Positions 1 to 11,394 of a DNA stretch of 64,000 nt are shown in pieces. Location: positions 170,001-234,000 of the forward strand of contig JASUTR010000075.1 in the NCBI GenBank assembly GCA_035048495.1. The letters are read 5' to 3'. Numbering within the stretch: the first letter of the stretch is position 1; each line of letters starts with the position of its first letter. The DNA comes from Euptelea pleiosperma. Its lineage: Eukaryota; Streptophyta; Magnoliopsida; Ranunculales; Eupteleaceae. The notes beneath the pieces are model-generated. The model saw only the letters and a list, made by a program, of their open reading frames with translations, was not told the DNA's origin and searched no databases. Made by a program: the position numbers and the translations under genes.

Positions 1-3000
1 ACATTCTCAACCTAATTATGGGTGACCCTGAGTTGACTCCGTTTTCTGCGCTATCCCACTACTTCAGCCACGAGCATCCCCTTTGCTCCGAGTGTTGGGG
101 GAATTGGTGAACCGTAGCCATTCCCCGATTGAACTGATAGAAGTTGGCCTGAGAATGAACGTATCTTACATAAAAGGTAGCCCACCCCCGGTTTCATGCT
201 TTGAAGAAAGGAATCCACTCTCAAGCCTTTCACCATAGGCCGGTTTTCTTCTTTAAGACGAGTAAACGACTGCTGCTCCAACTCCTTGAGGAAAAAGTCT
301 TGCATCTCGCCCAACTCCTATAAATAGAAAAAGCCCACCCCGAGGGATAAAAGGAAGTTCTCCGCACCGATGGAACGTTACTGACCTTATGATTCGCCAA
401 TCTTTATATGCGGTTGAATCCGTTGCAAGCCTATCTTCCGAACCCCCAATCATAGTAGGAAACTCAAGGAGCTACTAAGCGAGGAAGCCCGATTTCGAGA
501 GGACTAAGTCGGAGATAAATCATTCAATAGCGGAGTTGAATCGGGTTCATAGAATGGATCAGTTGCCCCAGAAAGAGGTGCCTAAACGGGACTAGGGTTC
601 TGATGATCAAGTCTGATTTAAGACTGAGAGCTTGAAATTCAAGGTAAGCAAAGAAGAGGAGGGAACAAGCACTTCCTGAGCAAGAAGCAACTCAAGGGAA
701 GAGGCCTTGTCACGCGCGCTTCTTGTCGCGACCAGGTTCTGTCACATCTGCAACCGAGTTCAGCCTCAGCTCAGCAGCTCTGTTCCAGGATTTAATCCGC
801 CATGGTGAGCAAGAAGAAAATGGGGCAACAAGGACGAGAAAGAGACTGCGCTCTGATAGGCGCAGGCTTGCTGAGAGGTATCTCGTGGTTTTGAGATGCC
901 TATGCGTCTCGGGCTACGGTGGGTGGACCCCCATGTGGGCGAACTGCCTCGTCTGTTAGGACTAGCTAGAGGTAGTCCAGTGACAGATCTTGGATCCTCT
1001 CCTTTCTGGCGGGGTGTGTGGGACTAGTTTGCCCTCACCCTATTGGACTTGTCTTTACTTCTCTCGCCGACAAGTGAGGAGTTTAAGGTCTCGCTTTCTA
1101 GGCTGTGGCCTTTTCCCTTTGGAACCTAGGCAACCAACCTGCGTATGATGCTCAGCTTCCTTCCAACTTAGATAAAGTGGGCTAAGCTGCAAGAACCCGG
1201 GGTGACGGCTACGCTGACATTCAAAGAAGCATGTGTTAAGTTAAGCAAACACACGTTGAAAGAACGCAAGCAACATAGATCGAACTGGTCCCGAAAGGGA
1301 GATTCGGAGCACCCTGATAAGTTTCGTTTAAGGTAAAGGGGCGGGCCACTTCACTAAACTAACTCGGGAGATCTCACTCCCCAAAGCAGGAAGGCACAGA
1401 GAAGCAAGCCCTCACAAAGCTTTGCTCACGAGCTTTGCGAGTTGAGAATTCCTTTGGTGAGAAGGCTGAAGGCGCCTTAAGCGAGCCTTCAACTACTGGG
1501 CTCTTCTCTCGATCACCACGCACGGTTGTTTACACGGCAGCCGGGTCGGCTGTTTCAGAGCGGATGTCCTTTTAAGAAGCGAAATCCATTGATTGTCGCC
1601 CCGGGATTTTTCAAAGCAGTGCTTTCGTTTACACCTCTTTTTGTTGGTTAGACCCTGGTCATTGTGTGCGATCGTTTAGTCCGAGAGGGGTGAACTACCA
1701 TATAGTCAAAGGCGACCTCGTCCTCGCAATAGACTTTTTTTCTACGATAGCGGGTATATACCAAAAATGTTTGATTCTGGTACGCAGGCTCTGAACGGTA
1801 ATTGAAGCAAAGCCACTTTTTTCGTATGAGGGATGCCACCTGAAAGGCCAACAAAGCGATCTCAAAGGCTTCGATCGAAGGTTGAGGTTTTGCCCTCTGC
1901 CTATCATGGGCACCCCGCGACCACACGGCAAATCATTTGTTGTGGGGTGGGTCTAGTTCAAAGTATAGATCCGGGTTGATTCGTTGTACCACTTTCTTAA
2001 TATTCCGATGACAGGCTGAACACAAAAAAATGTGACAAGATCGATTAGGTCGTCAGTAAGTGGGACAGCCTTTCTCAGCAAAGTGGTCTAATAGCACTTC
2101 CCTCGCCTCGGATTTTGCCAAGGAAGGCACACAACGTTGATACACAGTTCATTGATAAAGAAAGTAATTTAGCTAAGCAACTAGTTAGTTCAATCAGGAC
2201 TGCCCTGCTGCAACCTAGGGATCACCTGGTGAATGGTCTCAGGCAAGCATGTTGAAGTGCTCGTGGTGTCACTCTACCTCAGGAAGATGAGCTTGCCGAG
2301 TTGGAGATATGTGTATAGGGGCAGGAAAAGATGGCCGAGTTTGAACAACTGAACCTAGCCCGAGGGAATGGTTGCGAACAAGGGGGGCAGTTTGTTCGTA
2401 AGCTCCCATTCTAAAATCATCGACTTTGTGAAAAAAAGAAGGGCGTTGTTGGCGGGTTGAACATGCTCTTCGCGGGTCCCAGGTCACCGATCAAACGTTT
2501 GATTTGTTGCCTGAAATTGACATACATCTCTCGTTGTAGTGTTCGGGATTCGAATCTCTTTCTTTCCTTTCCTCTATCGTTTAAGGGGGTTTTCAACCCC
2601 TTGGTTATCCTTTTGGTCTTCTTTCCGCTCCTCTAGTAAGGTAATGGAATCGAATTAGGTTAGCTCTTGCTAGCTGGCCTCCTCAGCCTAATTCCTGAAA
2701 GAATTGAATGGTATTCGCTAGCCTTTCAACCATCTACATATCTTATCTGTTCCCCGATCCAATCCTTCCCCGAGCAAACCAAGCCAAGTCACGTTGCAAG
2801 GCCTGCTCTCGCATTTCTTTCATTAGATCACTCAAGTTCGTGATCCGTGGCTTTGATCTTCTCTTCCTACCATACGCACCCCAGAGCAATGCTGTGTCCA
2901 CCTTCTTGAACTAAGGGACATGCGCCAGTTTAAAGTACTTTTCCATATCCACCCCACAGACAATGTTGAACCCCGGAGCAGGTTCGGGCCCATCTAGCTC

Positions 3001-6000
3001 ACAGCTTGTTATGGCGAGACAAGACAATCTAAAGCCATATATATATTTAGGGCTGGCAGCCCCACCCTTAGCTCAACTCTAAAAAGCTCTATACGCTCAA
3101 TAGCGCGGCGCGGTGTTTAAGGCAAATAAAAGAAACACGCCCTTAACACACAAGCTCCAAACAAAACTAGCGAGTTTAGAAGCACGAAAAAGGCCACTCA
3201 CTCAGCGCGCTTTTAGCGCTCGCCTACTGACTAGGGGCATTGAAGTTCACCGGAAAAAAAAAAAGGATGAACAGAATGTCCGAAGAAAAAGAACTAGCCA
3301 ATCTTCTTCACAAGCGAAGAAAGGGAGAAACGAAAGAAATCAGGATCTTCGACTAGACGGATAGATCTACTTACTCTACTACAAGAGGTGAAAACACTTC
3401 GCTGCTCTCGATCTGCCAACAGTCAATCGAAAAGAGGCCTTGCTTCTTCATCCGTATTCGGATGGGCAGGACTAACTAAGTCAACCGCGACTACAGAATC
3501 TGCCTTTTTGAGCTCCTTGGCTCTAGCCGGCAAGGGGCAAGGATAGAAAAGAGTTCCCAAATGGGCTAAAGGTGAGGAAGGTAGCGAAAACAAGCAAGAG
3601 AAAGCATTTGCCGCGGGCTTAAAAAAACGCAGGTTTTGCGGGTGGTGATAGTATAGTAGTAGGCTTGCTTCTCGATAAGCTAGCGAGAAAGCGAGCAAGC
3701 ACACTGAGCTTTAAGAAGGAGAGGAAGAAGACAAGACCTTGAGAGTGAAAGCTGTAATCGAGTGGGGAGAGCACTTCACTTGAAAGAGATGAAGGAATTC
3801 GATTCCATGGGTGGGTCTAGAGCAAGACAAGAAGGGCAATGGCCGAATGGCTTTTTTTTTTTTTTAAAGGTACATACATGTACAGGGCTTTCACATGGGA
3901 AGTACAAAAAAAGGCTGTTCATAGAACGAAGAAATCCATTCGAATTCGAGGTTTTCCAAATCAATAGGACGAGGCCTCCTTTATTTGTATTATCCTAAGA
4001 TAGGGCATCCTCTTATCGCTGCGTTGGCATCCATTCGGAAAATGAGAAAAGAAGGCTTGTCAAGTCTTCTTCTAGGGTGAAGTTGTTCCCCCACGCCCCC
4101 TTCTTGCTTCCTCCTTTCCTCTCTCTTATGTTTTCTCTCTGGACTCCCGAACGAGAAAGCCAAACAAACCGTCCGCCGCTGCCCATTCTATCCATAATAT
4201 CCGTGATTTGCGCGGCCCTTCTCGCCATCTCAATCTTCAAGCTCGGAAACCAACCCTAGCTCAATCAAAAGAAAGAGGTCGGAGTCTCACGCCTCCTTTC
4301 TTGAGCTGAACAGAGGACGGAAGGGAGCAGTTTCGTGGATTGGAATCAACACAGCAACTGCTGGCATATAGTCGAGAGTCCCATTCCTTAGTGAGTGGTC
4401 GGCAAAAGCTCTACCTGCGCATAGATAGAAGTCGTTTGGGCATTCATCACACTATGGTTGAAAAGCTTCTTCAGCCCAATCAGATTCGGGATAAACAGCG
4501 GCTGTGGCCTAGGACTAACATTCTGTCCTTCAAAGTGCTCAGCAGGACATCTCTGACGGAGAAACCGCGGGGCATGGTTCGAATAGAAATCAATAAAGAC
4601 AAGACTGACTACCGAAAGGAAGAAGTAGCAAGCATAAAACAGCTATCCGGAATAGCAATAGAGCGCGCTTTCGAGCGATTCCATTTTGACCCCCGAAGCA
4701 GCTAGCTTTGTGGTAAAGAAAAGCCTTCGAGAGCTAGCCTTTCTTCGAGTTGGGAAAGAAAGAATCCCGGATTACTTCTTTCTTAGATTTTCTTAAAAGC
4801 AGAAGAAACGGCATGAACGTTGATCAGAGCAAAGGTGGCAACCAAGTTCTTCGTCTAGCCACCTACCTTTCTGACAACTATTCGGAAGTTTGGTTATCTG
4901 AGCTGGCAAATTCATACGGTTTGGTAGACCGACCAGCAGCAGAAAGCATCCCTAACCATTGAAAGGGGGATAGCAACGATGACTTCTTATCTTACGTGAA
5001 TTCTGTTATTGGAACTTACGCAAGAACAACGGGCGGGCCGCACACCGGATTAAATCTTGCTACTAGAGAAAAACCGAAGGAGCACACAAAGCAAACGAAG
5101 AATAGGGCAAAGAAGAGCGCTTCACACGAGCAGGGGAAATGGAAGCAGGAGTTGAGGTAGCATCAGAGGCGAAGGCAGGAGATTGAGTTATATATGAAGC
5201 AGTTCAGGTTCGTCCAGTTCCGGATCCATCTGACTAACGGGTGCAGATTAACCAGCAGAATTATCGTAAGCATTCGAGTTAGCGCCCCGCCTATGAGTTT
5301 AGACCTTGGTTGAAAAAGCAGACTCTTTCTGTGAGGTCCCCTTAATGTCCACGGCTACGGGCCTAACTAAGGGGCCCCGGGTCCCGCATAAAGAAATAGG
5401 CGTTTCGACGTTGCCTTTTGAATCCTTCAGCCGTGCCCATTCGTGTGAAGCACATTTCTTTGTCAGTCTTTCTCATCCCATCGGAAGGAAGCTTCTGTGT
5501 GCGGTCGTGTGTTCTTGGCCGACAGCGTAATGTTTATTTAGTTGTTATTCGCACTTTTGTTACCATCGTTCTGATGCCTCGGGGTGTTAGGAAGTCAGTC
5601 TTTATGACGTTTTTATGCTTGAAGCCGGCCGTTCTTTGCCGCATCCTGGTGTCATCCTATTTGTCCTTGTGTGCTCCTCTAGGAGTGGTGACTCTATACC
5701 GGTTGCTGTTGGTAAACAGGTCTAGTTCCATGGGAGTGGACCACAGTTTGCCAGCTCCCGGATGCAAGGTTCGTTGTTTAAGAAAGAGGGTAAAAAAAGA
5801 GGCATGTAAGTGGAGTGGTTGCTAGGACCAGCAACACAGACAGAGGCGGGTGACCGAGCCCACTTTAGAGCTTTTTGAAATGCTAGTTCCTTCCCATTGA
5901 GGGGGTGGGGAAGGGGATAAGTAAGCCGTCGTTTACTAAGTTAGTTGCCACCAGTCGAAGAAGCAATTGATCGAGTCTCACTAGCAGCATTCAATTCAAT

Positions 6001-7380
6001 CGACTAAGGCATTGATTGACCCAGCCGCATAGACACCGGCAGGTGAAGCGATTAATTTGCGAATAAAAAGCAGAGGTGTTAGTAGCAAAGGCAGATCCGG
6101 TTCTAGGACCACTACTTTGCCTAGTTCCTGTTATTTACCTTTTTCCAATTGATTAGATTGATTTGGTTGACTGAGATTCTGATGCGAAGCGGGAGCATAT
6201 ACAGTTGAGCTTGAACCGGTCGAAGAAAGGGGTGCAAATCGATATCGAGATCCACCGGAGAGCCGATGGTTTTAGCCCTCCAGTTCGCAAGTCAGATACG
6301 AATCCATATCAAGTTCTATCTCCAGATCCCAAGTTGACTACCCCTCTCCGAACGATCGGAACAACGTCCCAGACGCTCGAGCCCACCCCCTTGCCTTTGC
6401 ATTCCTAGAGCCGCTGTCCGTGTGCCAATACGCACAACCGGGCTTTCTCTAAGCCGCCACTAACTAAGTCAGGCCTTCTATATAAAAGAATAGCTGAAAT
6501 AAAGCAAAGAGCTTTTCTTATCCGGATCAGAACCCTTTTTCTTCTTTCTCCTGCTTTTGGACCGCCCCGATGCAGCTATAAATGGTTGCTTGTACGTCGG
6601 AAGACAAGGAGAAGAATCTAATTGCCTTATGATGTGATGGCACGGGATGAGTTTGCCTTCTTTGGCTTCTCTTCCTGTTGGATACAGCTTATAGTCCCTC
6701 CCTGGGCTTTCTTCCTCCCAATGGGGTTGATCCCAAGCATCGGAATAGAAAGCTTTGTAGTTCCGCAGCGGAAACGAGAGAAAGGGAAAAAGGTGAAGCT
6801 GGGTGAGCCTGCCTTAATTCGTTTGAGTGAGCTTGGTCGGATCCAGCCGGTTCTTTCATTCGATTGAACAAATGCTTTCCTTTCTTATACACGTTTACTC
6901 GCTTTCGAAGGTCTAATTTCCGAGGTTTAGGCAGCTCATTAGAAGCATTGATTGGTTCCCCCCGGGGCTGGAAATAGAATGCTTAGAGGTTCATGTACCG
7001 TTCGAGGGTTGGTTATTGATTCGAGTAGATGACCAAGCAATGGATTGAATAGCAGAACTATAGCCTTGAGATGGAAAGCTTTAGCTCAGCTGGCTAGCAC
7101 AAGAACGAGAAGAAGATCGCTTGCTGTTAGCTCACCAGGGATTCAACAGAGAGTTCGGAGGTTCGATTGGAACTGATGGAGACAAATAAGGATAACGATG
7201 GGACGTTGAATGATGCCTCTGGGTTTGTACGAAAGCAACGGCAGGTTGTGGCGCCATGTGATTGCCCACTGCTTCCAACAAAAAAGATATGACTATCTGC
7301 CTCATTGAACACTTGCTCAACTTATCTATTGGGTAGTGCCTGCTCCTCGAGTGAGACTAGTGCCGTAAAAGAGGCGCTTT
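1..7380. other. Probable mitochondrial DNA insertion (NUMT)
   Basis: This block is visibly richer in GC than the AT-rich DNA after about 7,400 and has the texture of plant mitochondrial intergenic sequence: purine-rich GAAAG/AAGAA runs, many TAG/CTAG words, and short stretches such as 3,205-3,225 (GCGC-rich, followed by CGCCTACTGACTAGG) that recall mitochondrial repeats. No rRNA, tRNA or standard respiratory gene could be recognised. The open frames are short; the longest are 121 residues (4,340-4,705) and 135 residues (5,418-5,825), neither recognised. The right edge is set where composition changes near 7,330-7,400; the left edge lies outside. A mitochondrial origin is an inference from composition and word usage, not from an identified gene. 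It could instead be an unusual nuclear region or an assembly join. Confidence 0.5.
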
Positions 7381-9040
7381 AAGCCCTAACCTATTGCACG
7401 CATCACTTCAACTGCAAGGCAGAGATGGTTTTGCCATTTCTGTGCTGCTAATCATTAACACCATGCACAGGGCCTTCTCGTCCATGATGCATAACGCATC
7501 CAGGCAGTTGTTTTTTGTACAATTTCTTTTCTCTGCTTTCTAATATATTCAGATATGAAGGGTTGCTAAGACTCAAAAGGGAAATTCAAGTTTCCTTAGT
7601 GGAGATTTTCAATCAATTGTCGATGACATAGGTTTTGGCAAAGACAAGAAGACCACCAATGTTGATCATTTTTATCAATCAATTGTTAATGAGTTCTTCT
7701 TCAAATGTATTATGCCGTACGAAACTTCTCTTCAGTTATTCTCAAATACGCAAGATCGTTAATCAAGATTGTATGAAAAAGTGCCAAAGAAGAAAGTAGA
7801 ATGTAAGGTTCAGCGACTCTTTCTATCCAACTCAGATTTCTCTTAATTGAAAACTTTGAGATCGTCCTTACCTGCATGATCCAAGGGGCTTATGGTGGTA
7901 CTAGTTATGTGTTCTCCATTGCTTCACCTTTCTCTGCTGCTCCAAGTTGTGGATGTGGGAAGTGCAGAACTGTTGCACACCTTCACACCTTTACGGAAGG
8001 AGGATGATGATATGTCACCTAGTGTGCCTTCCATAACAAAAATGTTTACCAGTTCAGATGGGCAGTGGTTATCTGCCGTACTCTCTTTTTGGCCCAAATT
8101 ATTGATTTGATCCTTCAATTGGGATAATTATTTCTGTATTGGTGTATGTCCTTGCAATCGGAGGATTTTTCCATTTAAGATCCCAAGGGTTCTTTGGTCA
8201 TTAGGATCTCAACAGGTACCAAGTTTCTCTAAAATGTTTTGGGCATTCAGTTGGACCTTAAAAAAGTTACTCAATATTCTGATATCTACTCAAATTAATA
8301 TAGTGCTCATGGCATGGTTTCATGTAGTTAAATGTCAACTGTTGATTGCGTAAATATTCGTCTTTTATGAATCACTGGGATGCATTATTGAATTCATTAC
8401 TTCACTGCTTTGCTTTCTCATTTTTTCTTTTTTTTGCATGGCAATTGTAGATTAAAGCTGTTCTACTTGCTACTGCTTTATTCGTTCATTTATTATTTTT
8501 TCACTATCACTTGTAGGTGGTGCTGCACTTATTATGCATTTAAGTGAATTATAAGTGTACTTTTAAATATTTATCATTGAAACTCTGGAGTATTAGATCA
8601 AAGATGGGGCAAGAACATGTTAAATAGCTCAGGTTTGTAGGCATAACGGATGGTTTAGAGGTGCCCGACCGTTAGAAAAGTGATGGAAATATTATCGGGA
8701 GTTTTATAAAGGTAACTGAGAGAGAATTCTGGTTGGGTTTAAACAGATTAGAGCAATCAGTTCCACAGATGCTGGAATAATTGGGATTGTACCATAGCTA
8801 AAATTAAAGATTGAAAGAGATGAACATGGCTATCTAAGGTTTTAATAGTATTGATTATGAACTTCAGAGAAGGCTAGGTTTGGGTATTTGTTATTTATAA
8901 ATAGGGTCACACGATAGCTTATGGTTAGGTTTTGTGATGCTAGACAAGTAAGCTAAGTTAGGATTTTCTGGGATGATGCTAGCAACAGAAAATAGAAATA
9001 AAATAGAGAGGAGAGAAGATAGGGAATTGGAGCCTCACCA
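7381..9040. other. AT-rich intergenic or intronic DNA
   Basis: Apart from the WD40-like exon at 7,947-8,077 I see no gene, repeat or transposon end here. The sequence is T-rich and punctuated by stops in all frames, as expected for plant introns or intergenic DNA. Confidence 0.5.
7947..8077 (+). pseudogene. Exon fragment resembling UTP4-type WD40 protein
   Basis: A ~44-residue open segment starts right after a good splice acceptor (CTGCTCCAAG) and ends before a possible GT donor (GCC/GTACTC). It contains VVDVGSAELLHTF and ITKMFTSSDGQWL, which match my memory of the plant homologue of UTP4 (cirhin, PCN in Arabidopsis), a WD40 subunit of the small-subunit processome that matures 18S rRNA in the nucleolus. 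After the last matching residue the family would continue into the next WD40 blade; here the frame runs into unrelated sequence, as expected at an intron. No neighbouring exons were found within 1.5 kb, so it is either one exon of a gene with long introns or an isolated fragment. It lies just outside the organelle-like block. Confidence 0.4.
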
Positions 9041-10330
9041 CTTCTAAGAACAGTAAGGTGTCACACCAGCCTTCCAAGAGAACCAACCAAATGAAGTTCC
9101 ACTAGCCAAAAGCAGAGGAAACACACCTCTCACAGACTCAAATCCCCTTACATGTGCATTTTCCACATGTTGACATTTAACTACACAAAACCATTTTTTG
9201 ACACTTGTCCTTATACTTCGGATGTTTCTGGACACAGACTGGTCCCTTCCAATCCACAAAAGGTACACGAGCGAAAGTGAAAGTGAAAGTTTGCCTGTAT
9301 GGAGGCCTTGCATGGGCAAGTTCCTGGTTGCGTACCTCGATGATACCCTGATACCCTGAATTACAGTACCTCCAAGGAAGAGTCCTATAGACGAGGAAGA
9401 GTCCTGTAATCATGAATGAGGCTGAGGTCGAGGCTGGGACCTAGGTAAAGATCGTGGGGGTGGTCACCAACCCCCGGATGAATATTAGGGCTCTATGACC
9501 ACGATGACGGTTAAGATTGATGCTCCTAGCTTTGATTGTTGCTTGGACCCAAAAGTTTTCCTCGACTGGTTGTCAGATATGGACCACTAATTTGAGTCGT
9601 ACAAAATGCCTGAAGTTTGTAGAGTTTGGTTTGCCAAGATGTAATTGGTAGAACAAGCCAAACTTTATTGGACCAACGTCGAGCATAAGATTTATAGAAG
9701 TGGCAAAGAACCCATTGCTCAGTAGACTGAAATGAAGGAAGTCTTCATGGAGAAGTAATTATCTTTGAGCTATCGCGAGAGACTTTTAGATCAATGGCAA
9801 TCCCTTAGCCCAAGATCTATGTCTGTCGCTCATTACATCGCAAAATTCAACGAATACATGATGCGATGTAACATCAGGGAAAACCTTCTGATGACCTTAT
9901 CCAGGTTTCGTATGGGTCTCCGATTTGAGCTATAGAGAGGGCTGATTCCCTATGATGTCCACACTTTGGGGCATGCCCATTAGGTGGCCAAGATTTAGAG
10001 TGGCATCTTAAATTGTAGCGTGAGAGATGTTTTGACTCCTGCAACCCAGCTACTAAGCCCCTTACCTTGGGATCGAAACCTGATGTTTGGAGTCAGCCTC
10101 CCTTGGGAGCGAAACTATGCATCATCAAAGCCCTTTTATCTTAGAGGTGACAGGTTTCCATTCAGTTTTCTTCCTATAAGGACACCTTGTGGTGTGATGT
10201 TGGTACCTATGGATGTAGGTCATATGATTCTGGGTAGGACTCGATTTTACTTAGGATCGAAACGTCACACTGTTCGGCAGATCGACCATGTGTTCCTTTA
10301 TTTATGAAGCCAAGAGGATTAAGTTGAGCA
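9041..10330 (+). mobile_element. Ty3/gypsy fragment A: RT scrap, gag, protease tail
   Basis: Reading left to right: a short RT catalytic-box remnant (FLVAYLDD) near 9,313-9,340; an Arg/Gly-rich stretch; a retrotransposon gag domain about 9,540-10,010 with KVFLDWLSDM, RVWFAKM, AKLYWTNVEHKI, ERLLDQWQSLSPRSMSVAHY and YMMRCNIRENL; then about 10,195-10,300 a remnant of the protease/RT linker (PMDVGHMILGR). Gag is the capsid protein of the element and the protease processes its polyprotein. Several in-frame stops (for example in DHxFE and MxLVEQ) show it is dead. Domain order RT-then-gag is not that of an intact gypsy element (gag-PR-RT-RH-INT). The part 9,041-9,300 has no recognised domain. Confidence 0.7.
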
Positions 10331-10369
10331 GGGAAATAAAATCCCTAGAAAAACTCAAATCCTAAGAGT

Positions 10370-10875
10370 CAGATGACTCAAAGGAGAAAGGTGCCAAAGA
10401 ATAATGTTGCTTCACCTACACCCAGAACTCCTAGAGTTAGATTTATATGGGTCAGGAAAGATTCTCTAAGGTGTAACGTGAGCACCACAAAAAATGCTAA
10501 ATTTAAAGGTAGCACCTGGCTACTAGATGGTGGTTGCTCAAGACATGTTACTGGGAAGATAATTGTATACTTCCTTTGAAGTGCTCCCCGGGAATGACAC
10601 TATGACCTATGTTGACGCCAGCCGTGGTTATATCACAGGAAATGGAACTGTACTACCTTAGACGAAGTGCTTTGCATAAAAGGCATTGAGGAACATTTTA
10701 AGCATCAGTCAGATTTGCGACCAGAAGAATATAGTTCAATTCACTGAGTCTGGTTGCGACATTTTTGATGAGTTCGGACGAACCATCATGAGAGGAAATA
10801 GAAACAGAGACGGCTGCTACACCATAACTGAAATGCCATTCAATCATACCTATGATCCAAATCTAAAAAGGTATT
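10370..10875 (+). pseudogene. Ty1/copia protease and pre-integrase scrap
   Basis: Frames in this stretch give FIWVRKDSLRCNVS, STWLLDGGCSRHVTG and, further on, LRNILSISQICDQKNIVQF followed by NRDGCYTI. This is the retropepsin-to-GAG-pre-integrase part of a Ty1/copia polyprotein. The protease active site, normally DSG, reads DGG, and there are stops and frame changes at about 10,580-10,690. Upstream is a gypsy fragment, so it is a separate, truncated insertion joined to it. No LTR is visible on either side. Confidence 0.65.
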
Positions 10876-11394
10876 TTTCCTACTATTTTCCCGAGGGCTT
10901 CAAGTTCTACATCACTATTCTTTTTCTCAATTCTTATTCCTTGGAGTTATGATGTGTAGTTTTTGTTTTCTCCGTAGTTTTTCTACTTTAATTTTAATTC
11001 TGCAAAAATTGTTTTGTTAGGATTTGTTTCAAGAAGAAAAAAAACTAGAAAAAGTTGGGAAATAAAAAATATTTGTGTTAAGTAGAATTGATAAAGTTTC
11101 TGCTATACATAATTGAATTTAAGATTTGATGGGCATTAACTTTATAGAAAAATCTAAAACTAGGACTTGACACTAAGAATAATCTGACAATCACTGTAGA
11201 AATTCTAGATAATTCTTAAGATTAGTCTGATTTACTAGTTGGAATTCGATAAAAATTTATTCAGTTTTATCTGATACTTCACATGCACACTGATTTACAC
11301 TGGTAGGTACGGATTTGATAGTGGTATAAAATCTTGTACAATTTGGGATTAGGAATAATCCTATACTGATTATAACTTCAAATTAGTAGTGTTC
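10876..11394. other. AT-rich spacer, nothing recognised
   Basis: This AT-rich stretch between the copia scrap and the tandem array contains no open frame of note, terminal repeat or RNA-like structure that I could support. Confidence 0.5.

Noticed and set aside
2535..2570. T-arm-like GTTCGGGATTCGAATC and a D-arm-like TAGCTCAGCTGGCTAG at 7,082-7,099
   Set aside because: The two are 4.5 kb apart and neither has an acceptor stem or anticodon arm around it.
4340..4705. 121-residue frame in the organelle-like block
   Set aside because: Longest plausible one with normal composition, but no recognised motif; mitochondrial intergenic DNA often has such frames.
5418..5825. 135-residue hydrophobic/Cys-rich frame
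   Set aside because: No domain and poor start context; not supported as a gene.
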